This document shows, piece after piece, positions 1-8,790 of a stretch of DNA of 64,000 bases. Under the pieces are notes generated by a model. That model worked only from the letters and a program-made list of their open reading frames with translations, searched no databases and was not told the origin of the DNA. This stretch comes from a bacterium. Lineage in GTDB: Bacteria > Bdellovibrionota > Bdellovibrionia > Bdellovibrionales > Bdellovibrionaceae. Position numbers and translations under genes: made by a program. Position 1 is the first letter of the stretch. Every line of letters begins with the position of its first letter. Location of the stretch: positions 186,001-250,000 of the forward strand of contig JAIELP010000001.1 of the NCBI GenBank assembly GCA_019752925.1, written 5' to 3'.

Positions 1-703
1 ATAATTCATTTTCGGATTTAAATAATTTGTCGTCTCGCGAAGCGGCGCTTACCGCCAATTTAATGTGAGTAGAGCCATTTAGTAGTTCGTAGTCGCCTAT
101 GGTGTTGCCTGCGCATAAAAATGGTTTAACATTGGAGGTTTTTTTTAAAAGCGCCTCTAATTTCCCTTGGCGGTAGGTAATAGGTTCTATTTTTTTATCG
201 CTTATAATTCCATTTTCAATTTCAGTTTCAATTCCAATAACATTATCAGCGCTTAAACCAAGTGCACGTGCACCCGGTACTACGGATAGTTTAGGCGATG
301 CAGTAACAATAAAAACCTGAACTGAATTTTTAAGTAAAAGAGCAATTAATTTTTTTTGTTCAGCAAAAATAGGTTGGGGCTGAATTTCGTCGAAAGCCGC
401 TTGCGCCCACTTCTGTACTTCTTGCTCAGCTAAACCTTTATTGATTTGTGCAAACCATACATAGGCATCGCGGGGGTCGTTATTTACTTTTTTTAGATTG
501 AAGTAGTATTCCCAAGGGTCTGGAGGAAGTGGTACTTTTTTATGATCTATTTGATATTGAAAAAAGTTTTCACCCAGATCGATATCCCAAAGCGTTCCGT
601 CTGCATCAAATGCGGCAACCATTGGCAGATTTTTGCTTTTTAGCTCTGCAATTGTCTTTTCAATTTCAACCCAATATTCATTGGGAAAATTTTTATAATT
701 CAT
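1..703 (-). CDS. HAD-superfamily phosphatase (partial, runs off left edge)
   Basis: The minus-strand frame from ATG at 703 stays open to base 2, giving at least 234 residues; the C-terminus lies outside the window. All four HAD motifs are visible: the nucleophile motif FDADGTLWD with DxD at residues 33-35, the Ser/Thr motif VTAS near 133-136, a Lys near 181, and the acidic motif GNTIGD near 199-204. This pattern fits phosphoserine-phosphatase-like HAD enzymes (subfamily IB) acting on a small phosphate monoester, probably in the cytoplasm since no signal peptide is seen. The substrate cannot be told. It is divergent from the acetyltransferase-like/glpD genes. Confidence 0.85.
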   Translation of the reverse strand, partial: MNYKNFPNEYWVEIEKTIAELKSKNLPMVAAFDADGTLWDIDLGENFFQYQIDHKKVPLPPDPWEYYFNLKKVNNDPRDAYVWFAQINKGLAEQEVQKWAQAAFDEIQPQPIFAEQKKLIALLLKNSVQVFIVTASPKLSVVPGARALGLSADNVIGIETEIENGIISDKKIEPITYRQGKLEALLKKTSNVKPFLCAGNTIGDYELLNGSTHIKLAVSAASRDDKLFKSENEL

Positions 704-796
704 TACTATAGCCTCTATCAGAATAGGTTAAACTGCTACTGGATAATAGTCGAGAAGTAGCTTGGCTTAAGCGGCTATTTCGTGTGTTATAAATAT

Positions 797-1249
797 ATGA
801 GTGAAATCACCTATAGAATTGCACAGCTCGATGATGTTGAAAAAGTGTTCAATTATGAATCTAAAAAGCACTATAAAGAAGAATTAGACGAAATTGAAAA
901 TCAGATCATTGTCTGGAGCTCTTTTTTCCGCAAAGAATCTTTAGAGCATTATTTTAAAACCGGATGGAGTTTTGTAGCTGTTGATAAAGATCAAAACATA
1001 GCAGGATTTTTTATGGGGCAGGCTTTGTTGTTTCTAGATAAGCAGACTCAGTCGCTTTGGGTAGAGTACATCAGCGCCTCTGACCCAGCTATTTACACGG
1101 AACTTCTTGATATTGCTTATCGCCTATCACGTGAAAAGCACTTTCAAAAGGTTCTGTATTCAGATGTTGTACAAAAGAGTAGTTTAACAAAAGAGTTTCC
1201 TTTTCAAAAATGGGAGCGCGACGTGACCTATTTAAAAACCACCAAGTAG
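797..1249 (+). CDS. GNAT-like hypothetical protein
   Basis: This encodes about 150 residues. I chose ATG 797 (MSEITY) over the ATG five codons upstream because the N-terminus then begins directly with a GNAT-like first strand; neither start has a clear Shine-Dalgarno. The order of a strand, helices, a central strand pair (near AGFFMGQ) and a following helix resembles the GCN5-related acetyltransferase fold. The usual R/Q-x-x-G-x-G acetyl-CoA loop is not obvious, so catalytic activity is uncertain. The stop lies 5 bases before the glpD start, so the two are probably co-transcribed. It could be a non-catalytic GNAT relative; substrate unknown. Confidence 0.72.
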   Translation: MSEITYRIAQLDDVEKVFNYESKKHYKEELDEIENQIIVWSSFFRKESLEHYFKTGWSFVAVDKDQNIAGFFMGQALLFLDKQTQSLWVEYISASDPAIYTELLDIAYRLSREKHFQKVLYSDVVQKSSLTKEFPFQKWERDVTYLKTTK

Positions 1250-1254
1250 GATCT

Positions 1255-2868
1255 ATGAAAGAATTTTCATTTAATACACGAGCTAATAATTTAGAAAAAC
1301 TTAAAAATCTGAAATTTGATTTGTTAATTATCGGCGGTGGTATTACCGGCGCAGGTGTGGCTCGGGATGCGGCTCTTCGTGGCTTGAAAGTGGCATTGGT
1401 TGAAGCTAGTGATTTTGCCGAAGGAACTTCATCACGCTCAAGTAAGCTCGTGCATGGAGGAATTCGATATTTAGAGAATTTTGAATTTCATTTAGTATTT
1501 GAGGCTTTGTCTGAAAGATCTAAATTATTTAAAATTGCTCCTCACTTGGTTCATCCGCTACGCTTTATGATTCCTTTATTTACAAACAGCCGTGTTGGGC
1601 CATTTTTAATGGGATTGGGTATGATGCTTTACGATGCATTAGCATTATTCCGCACACCTCAAATGCACGAAAAATTAAATAAACAAAAAACTCTAGAGCG
1701 TATGCCTATCGTTCGTGGCAGTGATCTCGTTGGCTCCTGTGTTTACTCAGATGCATACATGGATGACGACAGATTAGTACATGAAACCATGCGCTCAGCC
1801 AATGAAGCGAGTGCTTGTATTGTTAATTATACTAAAGTTTTATCTGCTAAATTCAAAGACAACAAAGTGCAAGCGGTGGAAGTGGTTGATTCTCTGAGTG
1901 GACAAAAATTTTATATTGAGTGCGAACACATCGTGAGCACTGTAGGCCCATGGACCGATATTGTGGGTGACAGTCTTTTAAACGACTGGAAGCAGATTTT
2001 AAGACCGACAAAAGGCATTCATTTAACTTTACCAAAAAGTAGATTAAATTTATCTTCAGCAGTAGTTATGGGAGCTCAGCAAGGCAATCGTATTGTTTTC
2101 GCTATTCCCCGACATGAAATGATAATCATAGGAACGACGGATACAGATTTTAGTGGCGACCCTTCTAAAGCGGAAGCCACTTTTGAAGATGTAGAATACT
2201 TATTGGAAATCACTAACGATTACTTTCCTGAAGCTAAAATTACCCACAAAGATATTATCAGCAGCTATGTGGGAGTACGACCTCTTGTAAAAGATGAATC
2301 GGGAAGCGAAGGAAAAACCAGTCGAGAACATACTATTTTATCAGATGACCGAGGTTTTACATTTGTTGCGGGTGGTAAATATACAACTTACAGATTAATG
2401 TCGGAACAAATTGTGGACCGCATTTTGAAAACAGGTTTACAGCACAAAAAATCATCTTTAAAAAAGTGTCAGACCACGGAGCCACTTAATAAGTACGTTA
2501 GTGCTGATGAAATTGATTTAGCTCAGGCTAAAGCACAAACCGACATCGAAAAAAAGCTTACGTTTAGATACGGTGCCGAGTCTTTTGAAATTATTCAAAA
2601 ATACGGAAATGCTCATTCTTACTGGCAAATAGAAGCCTATCAGGCCATACACAAGACTATGTGTCTGAATTTAGTCGATTTTTACACCCGTCGTGTGCCG
2701 TTAATGTTGGCTTATGCAGACCACGGCTTGTCGCACTTAAACGAAATCACACAGGTGTTTAAAAAAGAATTAAAGTGGAGCGACGAAGAAGCCAGAATTC
2801 AGTGTGAAAAGCTCAATTTATATATTCAATCAGAGCTGCGTTGGCTGGAAAAATTTATCAAATCGTAG
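1255..2868 (+). CDS. glpD: aerobic glycerol-3-phosphate dehydrogenase
   Basis: This 537-residue FAD enzyme oxidises sn-glycerol-3-phosphate to dihydroxyacetone phosphate and passes electrons to the quinone pool at the inner membrane. The N-terminus has the dinucleotide-binding loop IGGGITGAG (about residues 26-34), followed by the family motifs SSRSSKLVHGGIRYLE and, later, GVRPLV and GGKYTTYR. A C-terminal DAO_C-type helical domain follows. Length matches GlpD. I chose ATG 1255, which follows an AGGAT site; a longer frame from 1210 would overlap the preceding gene. It sits between a GNAT-like gene and an aspartoacylase-like gene on the same strand. In a predator or scavenger it would serve use of glycerol phosphate from phospholipids (inference). 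Confidence 0.94.
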   Translation: MKEFSFNTRANNLEKLKNLKFDLLIIGGGITGAGVARDAALRGLKVALVEASDFAEGTSSRSSKLVHGGIRYLENFEFHLVFEALSERSKLFKIAPHLVHPLRFMIPLFTNSRVGPFLMGLGMMLYDALALFRTPQMHEKLNKQKTLERMPIVRGSDLVGSCVYSDAYMDDDRLVHETMRSANEASACIVNYTKVLSAKFKDNKVQAVEVVDSLSGQKFYIECEHIVSTVGPWTDIVGDSLLNDWKQILRPTKGIHLTLPKSRLNLSSAVVMGAQQGNRIVFAIPRHEMIIIGTTDTDFSGDPSKAEATFEDVEYLLEITNDYFPEAKITHKDIISSYVGVRPLVKDESGSEGKTSREHTILSDDRGFTFVAGGKYTTYRLMSEQIVDRILKTGLQHKKSSLKKCQTTEPLNKYVSADEIDLAQAKAQTDIEKKLTFRYGAESFEIIQKYGNAHSYWQIEAYQAIHKTMCLNLVDFYTRRVPLMLAYADHGLSHLNEITQVFKKELKWSDEEARIQCEKLNLYIQSELRWLEKFIKS

Positions 2869-2921
2869 TAGGACTTTGCATTTTGCTTGATTCAACTTAG
2901 AGGCTTGAATACAAATAAGGC

Positions 2922-3956
2922 GTGAGCACTCTCCCTTTCAATCTAGATACCGAAATTTCAAAATTCCGCGCCTACGCTGGAAATATTTCAGCTTGCGGAC
3001 AAATTACATTTGCAGGCCCTGATATACTTAAATTTACACCCAATAGACCTCTTAAAAAATTGAAGGCCGGATTTTTGGCTCTTGTTCATGGCAACGAAGT
3101 TATAGGTCTTCCGATTTTAAATACGTTAATTGATAATTTATTAAATGGAGTGCTGGCTGTAGATTTTGAAATTTTATTTGGTCTTGGAAATTTACCGGCA
3201 GCCTATGCCGATAAAAGATTTTTGAGCACTGATTTGAATCGCTGTTTTGGTCCTACACCAATTGATTCCACTGAAGAAAAAAGAGCACGCGAAATCGAAC
3301 AGTACTTGCTTAACGAGGTCGATTATCTAATAGACCTACATCAAACGGTGCAAGCATCACAGAATCCATTTTTTATTTTTCAATATTCTTCACCAAACTG
3401 TTTTTCGCATTTAAATTTGATGAATACAAAATTTCCGGTGGTATTGCAGTTTGACAACATCGGCGACAGCCAGGGCTTATCTACAGATGAATATTTGCGT
3501 GGACGCGGGCGTTTTGGTGTAGCGCTGGAGCTCGGGCAAATCGGCGTTACAAAAGAAAAATTTAATGATGGGCTTTCGGTCTGCACTAATTTTATCAAAA
3601 ATTTAAATCAGTACGAAAATTATGAACAGCTCAACGTTCCGTATACGGGTAAAATGAACTTTCCTTTGTTTGAAATAAGTGAAAGACTACTGGCTCCGGA
3701 AGATAATTCTACACTGGATCCCATTTGGAGCAACTTCACGAAATTTGAAAAAGGCGATACACTCGGCATGAGCCCTGCCGGCCCAGTGCGGGCACCGCGC
3801 TCAGGTTGTGTGCTATTCCCGAAAATAAATCAGACTTTATCAAAAGGTCAGAATATGTTTTTTATTTGTTCGGAGCTAATACAGAGGGATATGTTTGCGC
3901 AGGATAGGGCCGATATATTCCGGATGCATAATAGTTCTATTCATTCCGTCAAATAA
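2922..3956 (+). CDS. succinylglutamate desuccinylase/aspartoacylase-family zinc hydrolase
   Basis: The 344-residue protein belongs to the AstE/AspA branch of zinc carboxypeptidases, which hydrolyse N-acyl amino acids. The zinc ligands are visible as His and Glu in LVHGNEVIG (near residue 58) and His in DLHQT (near 140); the catalytic Glu is likely in ALELGQIG. The start is GTG 2922, 5 bases after the AAGG of AATAAGG; no ATG fits. The substrate is not evident: no other arginine-succinyltransferase genes are nearby. Its last 81 bases overlap, tail to tail, the coding region of the next gene on the minus strand, which is long for a convergent overlap. Confidence 0.84.
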   Translation: MSTLPFNLDTEISKFRAYAGNISACGQITFAGPDILKFTPNRPLKKLKAGFLALVHGNEVIGLPILNTLIDNLLNGVLAVDFEILFGLGNLPAAYADKRFLSTDLNRCFGPTPIDSTEEKRAREIEQYLLNEVDYLIDLHQTVQASQNPFFIFQYSSPNCFSHLNLMNTKFPVVLQFDNIGDSQGLSTDEYLRGRGRFGVALELGQIGVTKEKFNDGLSVCTNFIKNLNQYENYEQLNVPYTGKMNFPLFEISERLLAPEDNSTLDPIWSNFTKFEKGDTLGMSPAGPVRAPRSGCVLFPKINQTLSKGQNMFFICSELIQRDMFAQDRADIFRMHNSSIHSVK

Positions 3957-4787
3957 GCTGTCCCATACCCAGTCGCCGCGATTTTCTTTTGTTGAGTAAT
4001 GCCAGAACTGCTCGCGGTTTGTCAGAGCGCCTTCAACATAATCCATTTGTAGCAAATGCACCTCTTGCCCATGACCTGAAAGTCTACCGAAAACGCGGTC
4101 AAAGAAAGGTCCTCTTGCTGGTACTTGATAAAAACGCGGGAAATTTTGCGTTTTAGTCGTATTTGTAAAGCCAACCTGAGGAATAACGGCAATGCGATCT
4201 CCGCGACTGCGGATGCGATTAACAAGAACTTTAGCTAAAGAGTGATGGTCGATTATGCCGTTCAACAAAAATTCTTCTTTAGTTGTTTTTTCCGTTAACG
4301 GAGCTGAAGCCGAATTTTTAAAATCAGCTATTTTAGAAGTAGGCTGATCTTTATTTTTCATCATGTACACAGCCGCTTCTTTATATAAAACCGTCAGGTA
4401 GGTGGCAAAAGCCTGTTTGTCGGTCAGTTGGTTATGAGCGTCGATAATCTGTTTTTTAAGATCAGCATCCATATTCTGAATCCAATCAGGCTTATTGGTA
4501 TCATTAACCGTGTATGATCTCAGAGTTCCTGACTGCTGAATTTCCTCTATGGTAGTTACCGGATTTTTAGCCATATTAATGCCGACGATATCATTATACA
4601 TCTTGGAGATATTATCTTTTATTTTAGGATAAGCTTTATACAGAGCTTTAATCTCAGCACGGCTGGCTTTGTATAAATAGGGCTGGGTTATGCTGAACAA
4701 GCTGTAGCAGCGAACCTGCGCAGAAGCGTGAGGAACGGTAGCAAACGACAGGGAAATAGCAATAAGTATACGACCTAGGTTTTTCAT
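3876..4787 (-). CDS. secreted protein of unknown family
   Basis: This 303-residue protein starts with a typical signal peptide (positively charged MKNLGR, hydrophobic core, cleavage near HASA-Q), so it is exported. The body is largely helical and mixed-charge, with a central region around IDHHSLAKVLVNRIRSRGDR and a C-terminal HGQEVHLLQMDYVEG segment. I recognise no domain and no obvious catalytic motif. The C-terminal 27 codons lie antisense to the end of the aspartoacylase-like gene. The region upstream (4788-4908) carries no other gene. Confidence 0.75.
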   Translation of the reverse strand: MKNLGRILIAISLSFATVPHASAQVRCYSLFSITQPYLYKASRAEIKALYKAYPKIKDNISKMYNDIVGINMAKNPVTTIEEIQQSGTLRSYTVNDTNKPDWIQNMDADLKKQIIDAHNQLTDKQAFATYLTVLYKEAAVYMMKNKDQPTSKIADFKNSASAPLTEKTTKEEFLLNGIIDHHSLAKVLVNRIRSRGDRIAVIPQVGFTNTTKTQNFPRFYQVPARGPFFDRVFGRLSGHGQEVHLLQMDYVEGALTNREQFWHYSTKENRGDWVWDSLFDGMNRTIMHPEYIGPILRKHIPLY

Positions 4788-4908
4788 TCAGCAGGTTACG
4801 TTGCACGCCTGATGCCGCCTCGGGAGCAATTAGCCTAGTGCCAATGTCTACTAGTTGTACAAAGAGACCAAATTGAGGACGCCGTATTATGGCAAAAGTC
4901 GCGTAAGT

Positions 4909-5427
4909 TTAGATCGATAAACTTAGCCTAGAAACTTTAAACCCAATATCAGTATTTATCCATTTTAAGATATGAATAGGATTTTGAATTAGTCCCAGTT
5001 GATCATGAATAGCTAAATCTGATTTTGACTTTCCGATCAAGTAAAATAAAGACGAGTACTTATAGTTTTCGGCTTTATTGCATATATTGGCTTCGACAGG
5101 GTTTCGATATATGTACTTGTAAGCATTAAGATATTGTGAGTAATTACTTATATATTCAATAGACTGTTCAACTTCTTCCCTTGAGTTGAGCTGTTTCTTT
5201 AATTCTGCTAAAAAAAAATTTTCATTTGTTTCAAAAGTGGCCACAAGCAAATGTATATGTGTGTCCATCATCACAAAGGCTTGAATTTCAATATGATACT
5301 TAAAACTTAATTTACTGATTTGATTTTGTAAAAATAGCCAGTCTAAATCTTTGAGAAATGGATTAACCTGAAAATCTGAGTATATATGAAAATGTCTTTT
5401 GTTTGATTTAAAAACGCTGTTTCTCAC
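4909..5427 (-). CDS. REP-associated tyrosine transposase-like protein (RAYT, Y1 family)
   Basis: The 172-residue protein resembles Y1/IS200-like single-strand transposases of the REP-associated type. It shows the metal-binding HxH pair in MMDTHIHLLV and a downstream helix with the candidate catalytic Tyr in YKYIYRNPVEA, followed by YKYSSLFYL, which matches the family's usual ending. Known RAYTs are single-copy domesticated transposases linked to REP palindromes. Here I see no obvious REP pair flanking the gene and no terminal inverted repeats. It lies just downstream of sodB and its terminator, on the same strand. Whether it is active cannot be judged; the core motifs are intact. Confidence 0.8.
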   Translation of the reverse strand: MRNSVFKSNKRHFHIYSDFQVNPFLKDLDWLFLQNQISKLSFKYHIEIQAFVMMDTHIHLLVATFETNENFFLAELKKQLNSREEVEQSIEYISNYSQYLNAYKYIYRNPVEANICNKAENYKYSSLFYLIGKSKSDLAIHDQLGLIQNPIHILKWINTDIGFKVSRLSLSI

Positions 5428-5461
5428 AAAGAAGACTGATGCAATTAAAAGGTGAGCTTGA

Positions 5462-5497
5462 AATTAAAATAGAGCTCCAATGAGCCCTATTTTAATT
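5462..5497 (-). terminator. probable Rho-independent terminator of sodB
   Basis: A 36-base hairpin begins 18 bases beyond the sodB stop. The outer arms are 11 perfect pairs (5462-5472 with 5487-5497, AATTAAAATAG / CTATTTTAATT). One A/C mismatch follows, then an inner GCTC/GAGC stem around a CAAT loop. Read on the minus strand the 3' side ends in a U-rich CTATTTTAATTTC. It separates sodB from the RAYT-like gene, so the latter likely depends on read-through or its own promoter. Confidence 0.65.
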
Positions 5498-5515
5498 CGG
5501 AATTCGTATTTTTGA

Positions 5516-6136
5516 CTAAACCATTGATTTAGTTAAATCCGCTACTTTTTTAGAAGCGAATGTATCAGAAACAAATTTCCAGTTAACATGTGACCAGAAA
5601 GTTTCTAAGTATTTTGCGCGTAAGTTGCGGTAATCAACGTAGTAAGCGTGCTCCCAAACGTCGGCAACTAAAATAGGTGCTGGCCCGTTGTTAGTGAAAG
5701 GCACAGCTGCATTTGAAGTTGATACTAACGAAAGCTTTCCGCCACCATCAACACATAACCAGATCCAGCCTGAACCGAAAGTTTTAACACCGCCGTCAAT
5801 GAATTTAACTTTTAATTCGTCAAGACTACCGAAATCACGAGTGATCGCTGCCGATAACTCAGCTGAAGGTTGAGCACCTTGGCCAGCAGGAGCCATATTA
5901 AACCAGTAGAATGTATGGTTCCAGATTTGAGCTGCATTATTGAAAATACCGCCGGTTGATGAAAGCACGATTTCCTCTAAAGATTTACCTTTTAAAGACG
6001 CATCAGTTTCGATGAACTTGTTTAAGTTGTCGATGTAAGCTTTGTGATGTTTGTCGTAGTGAAAAGTCATTTGCTCTTCATTTAAAAATGGAGCAAGGCC
6101 TGTTTTAGCGTAAGGAAGTTGTGGTAATTTAAACAT
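5516..6136 (-). CDS. sodB: superoxide dismutase, Fe type
   Basis: This 206-residue protein disproportionates superoxide to H2O2 and O2. The four metal ligands are in place: His26 (TFHYDKHH), His74 (WNHTFYW), Asp159 and His163 (DVWEHAYY). Gln70 in AAQIWNHTFYW is at the position that favours iron over manganese in this family. There is no signal peptide, so it is cytoplasmic. A good AGGAG-type site precedes ATG 6136. The gene is followed by a strong hairpin terminator and preceded, 22 bases away, by the polyamine fusion gene on the same strand. Confidence 0.95.
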   Translation of the reverse strand: MFKLPQLPYAKTGLAPFLNEEQMTFHYDKHHKAYIDNLNKFIETDASLKGKSLEEIVLSSTGGIFNNAAQIWNHTFYWFNMAPAGQGAQPSAELSAAITRDFGSLDELKVKFIDGGVKTFGSGWIWLCVDGGGKLSLVSTSNAAVPFTNNGPAPILVADVWEHAYYVDYRNLRAKYLETFWSHVNWKFVSDTFASKKVADLTKSMV

Positions 6137-6158
6137 AAAATCTCCTCTGTTTTACTTG

Positions 6159-7460
6159 TTAGCTATTTAACATCTTTTGCACGAAAGTAGGTAGTGCAAA
6201 TGCAGCACTGTGCAGCTCTTCGTTGTAGTACTTCAGGTCTTTTGTCTTAGCAAATTGTCCTGCTGCATCTTTTTTGAAGTCTTTTACGGGGTGGTACTGG
6301 CCTTTAATAGCCATTTGTAAACTCCACATTCCCGACGGGTAAGTTGTGGCATGAAATAGCATGGTGTGAACTTGCGAAGCTGAGAAAACATTTTTTAGGC
6401 ATTTGTTTAATTCAACAAATGTTTCTGAATGGAACATTGGCGACTCACCCTGAGTTACTAGTACGCCATTAGTTTTTAACGCACGTTTACAGTTGTTGTA
6501 GAAGTCTTTAGTAAATAAGCCTTCTGCTGGGCCTGCAGGATCAGAACCATCTACGATAATTAAGTCGTAAGCATCGGCAGGAGCTTCTTTAACAAACTTA
6601 ATACCGTCACCGATAATCAAATTAACTTTAGGGTTATTGAACTGGCTCGCAATGGCCGGTAAGTGTTGTTTACAGGCACGAACGACGGCCTCATCAATTT
6701 CAACCATAGTTACTTTTTCAAGTCCGGCATATTTGCAAACTTCACGTATAGTTCCGCCGTCGCCGCCACCGATAACTAAAACATTTTTAGCTGTAACTCC
6801 GCTAGCAGATTCGTAAGCCTGCATGGCCGGATGAGTGATCATTTCGTGATAGTGGTATTCATCGCGTTCTGTACACATAACCATGTCGTCAATAGCTAAC
6901 ATTTTACCATAAGAGATTGAATCTAAAATACGTACGCGTTGAAATTCATTTCTTTCGTCAAACAGTACATCACCAGTGTAACGTAAAGAAAGAGCTTGGT
7001 TTTCGTCTTTATCAGTAAACCAAACATTGCGATTAATTTTGTAACCTTGTTTTGGATCATAGTTTTCGGCGTTATTAGGTTTAACCTGAACGTTGTTGCC
7101 TTTTTTCAGAATGTGAGTTGATCCACGATTCATTTCTAAAGCAGAGTAACGAGAAGATTGGAAAGCTTTTTTCAGATGTTCAAATGAAACCCATGGATCA
7201 ACTGAATCGCCGCAAGTGAATAAGTCTACCGCTGCATATCCGTATTCGGGCCAAGTATGAATTGCTAAATGGCTTTCCTGAATTACAACTACACCTGATA
7301 CGCCGTAAGGCGAGAAGTGGTGAAATGTAGAATTAATAACTGTTGCTCCGGCAATTTGTGCAGCCTCAACCATTGAGCTTTCAATAACTGTAACATCATT
7401 CATGATGTCATGGTTGCAGTTTAAGAATTCCACCAAAATATGACGACCAAGTGCTTTCAT
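6159..7460 (-). CDS. S-adenosylmethionine decarboxylase-spermidine synthase fusion
   Basis: A single 433-residue protein joins two polyamine enzymes. Residues 1 to about 125 are a bacterial SpeH-type AdoMet decarboxylase: the self-cleavage site is Glu62-Ser63 in [11 protein letters not shown], which creates the pyruvoyl cofactor, with Cys83 in FTCG. From about residue 140 onward is spermidine synthase (SpeE), with the AdoMet-like loop GGGDGG and the catalytic-region motif [13 protein letters not shown]. It would make decarboxylated AdoMet and transfer its aminopropyl group to putrescine. I chose ATG 7460, which has an AAAAGG site; the frame is open back to 7529 but that start lacks one. Such fusions are known in bacteria. 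A putative agmatinase lies at 61.7 kb. Confidence 0.93.
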   Translation of the reverse strand: MKALGRHILVEFLNCNHDIMNDVTVIESSMVEAAQIAGATVINSTFHHFSPYGVSGVVVIQESHLAIHTWPEYGYAAVDLFTCGDSVDPWVSFEHLKKAFQSSRYSALEMNRGSTHILKKGNNVQVKPNNAENYDPKQGYKINRNVWFTDKDENQALSLRYTGDVLFDERNEFQRVRILDSISYGKMLAIDDMVMCTERDEYHYHEMITHPAMQAYESASGVTAKNVLVIGGGDGGTIREVCKYAGLEKVTMVEIDEAVVRACKQHLPAIASQFNNPKVNLIIGDGIKFVKEAPADAYDLIIVDGSDPAGPAEGLFTKDFYNNCKRALKTNGVLVTQGESPMFHSETFVELNKCLKNVFSASQVHTMLFHATTYPSGMWSLQMAIKGQYHPVKDFKKDAAGQFAKTKDLKYYNEELHSAAFALPTFVQKMLNS

Positions 7461-7503
7461 TTCACGACCTTTTTTTAAGTTGTTTTTTGCAGCGGTCAAA
7501 ATA

Positions 7504-7524
7504 GGGCCTTGAGCCCCCGGGGGC
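7504..7524 (-). promoter_or_regulatory. GC-rich palindrome in the leader of the polyamine fusion gene
   Basis: Forty-odd bases upstream of the chosen start is the perfect palindrome GCCCCCGGGGGC (7513-7524), striking in this A+T-rich sequence. On the minus strand it can fold as GCCC-CCGG-GGGC, or its GGGC can instead pair with GCCC at 7504-7507 around a TCAAG loop. The two folds exclude each other. A regulatory role is inference; the alternative is that this is part of a longer N-terminus starting at 7529. Confidence 0.35.
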
Positions 7525-7598
7525 AACATTTTTCTGTAAAAAAGTCGTTAAATTTTATGATTTTTCTGGTGCTGATAAAATAAACATTTTAGAGGATA

Positions 7599-8525
7599 TT
7601 AACGAATGTATTTGATTTCAAAACAGTGATGAATTTTTTGATCATGAAAATCTACGGGAATGGTGTCTTTGGTGATATTTTTTACCCTGAAATTTTTAGA
7701 AATCTCCTCTGAAAGTTTAAAATCCCGCTTATTATTGGAAAAATAGAGTATCCCATCTGGTTTTAAAAACTTCATAACCTGGCTGATTAAGTGATTTTGG
7801 TCAGTTTCCACCTCAAAATCTTCTTTCATGCTTTTTGAATTTGAAAATGTCGGAGGGTCTAAAAAGATGGTATCAAAACTGGCCGCAAAGTCAGGCCAGT
7901 TAACGGCTTCGTCAATCAGCTGCAAAACATCTTCTTCAATAAAATGGTGATCTTTGATCGGAATTTGATTCAGTTTAAAGTTTTCTTGAGCCCATTCGAG
8001 ATAATTTTTCGACATATCAATACTATATGTAGTGGCTCCACATTTTGCGGCCATGACTGATGCGGTTGCTGTGTAACAAAATAAATTTAAAAATCTCTGA
8101 CCTTTGGTTTTTTTTAAAAATTGATAGCGCATCGGGCGGTGATCGAGAAATAGTCCGGTATCCAGATAGTCCCAAAGGTTAACATAAAGATCGACACCAT
8201 TTTCTTTAATGATGATTTTTTCATTTTTGGTATCGAGCTTTTGATATTGTTCGGTACCTTTTTGTCTTTGGCGCCTTTTAACAATAATTTTTGTATCATC
8301 ACAATTAAATATATTTTTAATAGCCGTCAGCAAATGCGGTAAATGATTTTTTTCTTCATCAATTTTTTGGGATTTGTCGTATACCACAAAATGATCTTTG
8401 TAGCGGTCTAAAATAAAAGGAAATTCCGGAATATCACGGTCGTAAATGCGGTAGGCTTCAATTTGGTTTTTTTCAGCCCAAGGTTGAAGCTTCTTTAAAT
8501 TTTTCTCGAGACGGTTCTGAATCAT
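7599..8525 (-). CDS. RlmK-like 23S rRNA (guanine-N7) methyltransferase
   Basis: This 308-residue protein resembles the C-terminal (RlmK) half of the bifunctional RlmKL enzyme, which makes m7G2069 in 23S rRNA. It has the diagnostic start NRLEKNLKKLQPWA, the RQRQKG and LDTGLFLDHRP segments, an AdoMet-binding motif in FLNLFCYTATASV, and the catalytic-region LDPPTFSNS. The N-terminal THUMP plus RlmL half is absent, so it acts alone or with a separate RlmL. No signal peptide; cytoplasmic. Start ATG 8525 is the first residue of the conserved block plus three, so little can be missing. It is divergent from the secreted-protein gene at 8791. Confidence 0.86.
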   Translation of the reverse strand: MIQNRLEKNLKKLQPWAEKNQIEAYRIYDRDIPEFPFILDRYKDHFVVYDKSQKIDEEKNHLPHLLTAIKNIFNCDDTKIIVKRRQRQKGTEQYQKLDTKNEKIIIKENGVDLYVNLWDYLDTGLFLDHRPMRYQFLKKTKGQRFLNLFCYTATASVMAAKCGATTYSIDMSKNYLEWAQENFKLNQIPIKDHHFIEEDVLQLIDEAVNWPDFAASFDTIFLDPPTFSNSKSMKEDFEVETDQNHLISQVMKFLKPDGILYFSNNKRDFKLSEEISKNFRVKNITKDTIPVDFHDQKIHHCFEIKYIR

Positions 8526-8583
8526 AAACTTACTATATCAACAAAAAAAAAGTAATTCTAAGATTTTCTTAATAATTTCAAGT

Positions 8584-8745
8584 ATTAATAGAACTAGACT
8601 CAAAATTATTTTAGAAAACTTTAATAAACGTCGAAAAGCTCTATGGTTGGTAGAGAAATTCGTCATTCCGAACCTCGATTCAAAGCGAGGCCAAGATGTC
8701 GTCTAAACGAAGCTGGGTAAGCCCACTTCGCTTTATGCATTTTTA
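8584..8745 (+). ncRNA. conserved structured element, copy A (putative small RNA)
   Basis: This non-coding stretch between divergent genes is homologous to 11287-11454. The first 53 bases align without gaps with about 43 identities, including CTAGACT and CGTCGAAA. Three hairpins follow: P1 CTCTA/TAGAG (8639-8655), P2 CCTCG/CGAGG (8673-8690) and P3 CGAAG..TGGG/CCCA..CTTCG (8708-8730). It ends in a 17-base block identical in both copies (8727-8743, starting TTCGCTTTATGC). P2 and P3 show paired changes against copy B. Orientation is set by the terminator-like P3 followed by T-rich sequence. Function unknown; it could also be a leader of the gene at 8791. Confidence 0.55.
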
Positions 8746-8790
8746 GGGCTTAAATTAAAGTTAATATCAAAATGAGCCGATAGGTCCAGT

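Noticed and set aside
4788-4908. REP-type palindromes next to the RAYT-like gene
   Set aside because: Short complementary segments exist, but no clear pair of hairpins; one shared 11-base string with 41.98 kb is too short to build on.
7458-7529. 23-codon N-terminal extension of the polyamine fusion protein
   Set aside because: The shorter start has a proper ribosome-binding site and begins exactly where the AdoMet decarboxylase family begins; the extension contains a GC palindrome better explained as leader.
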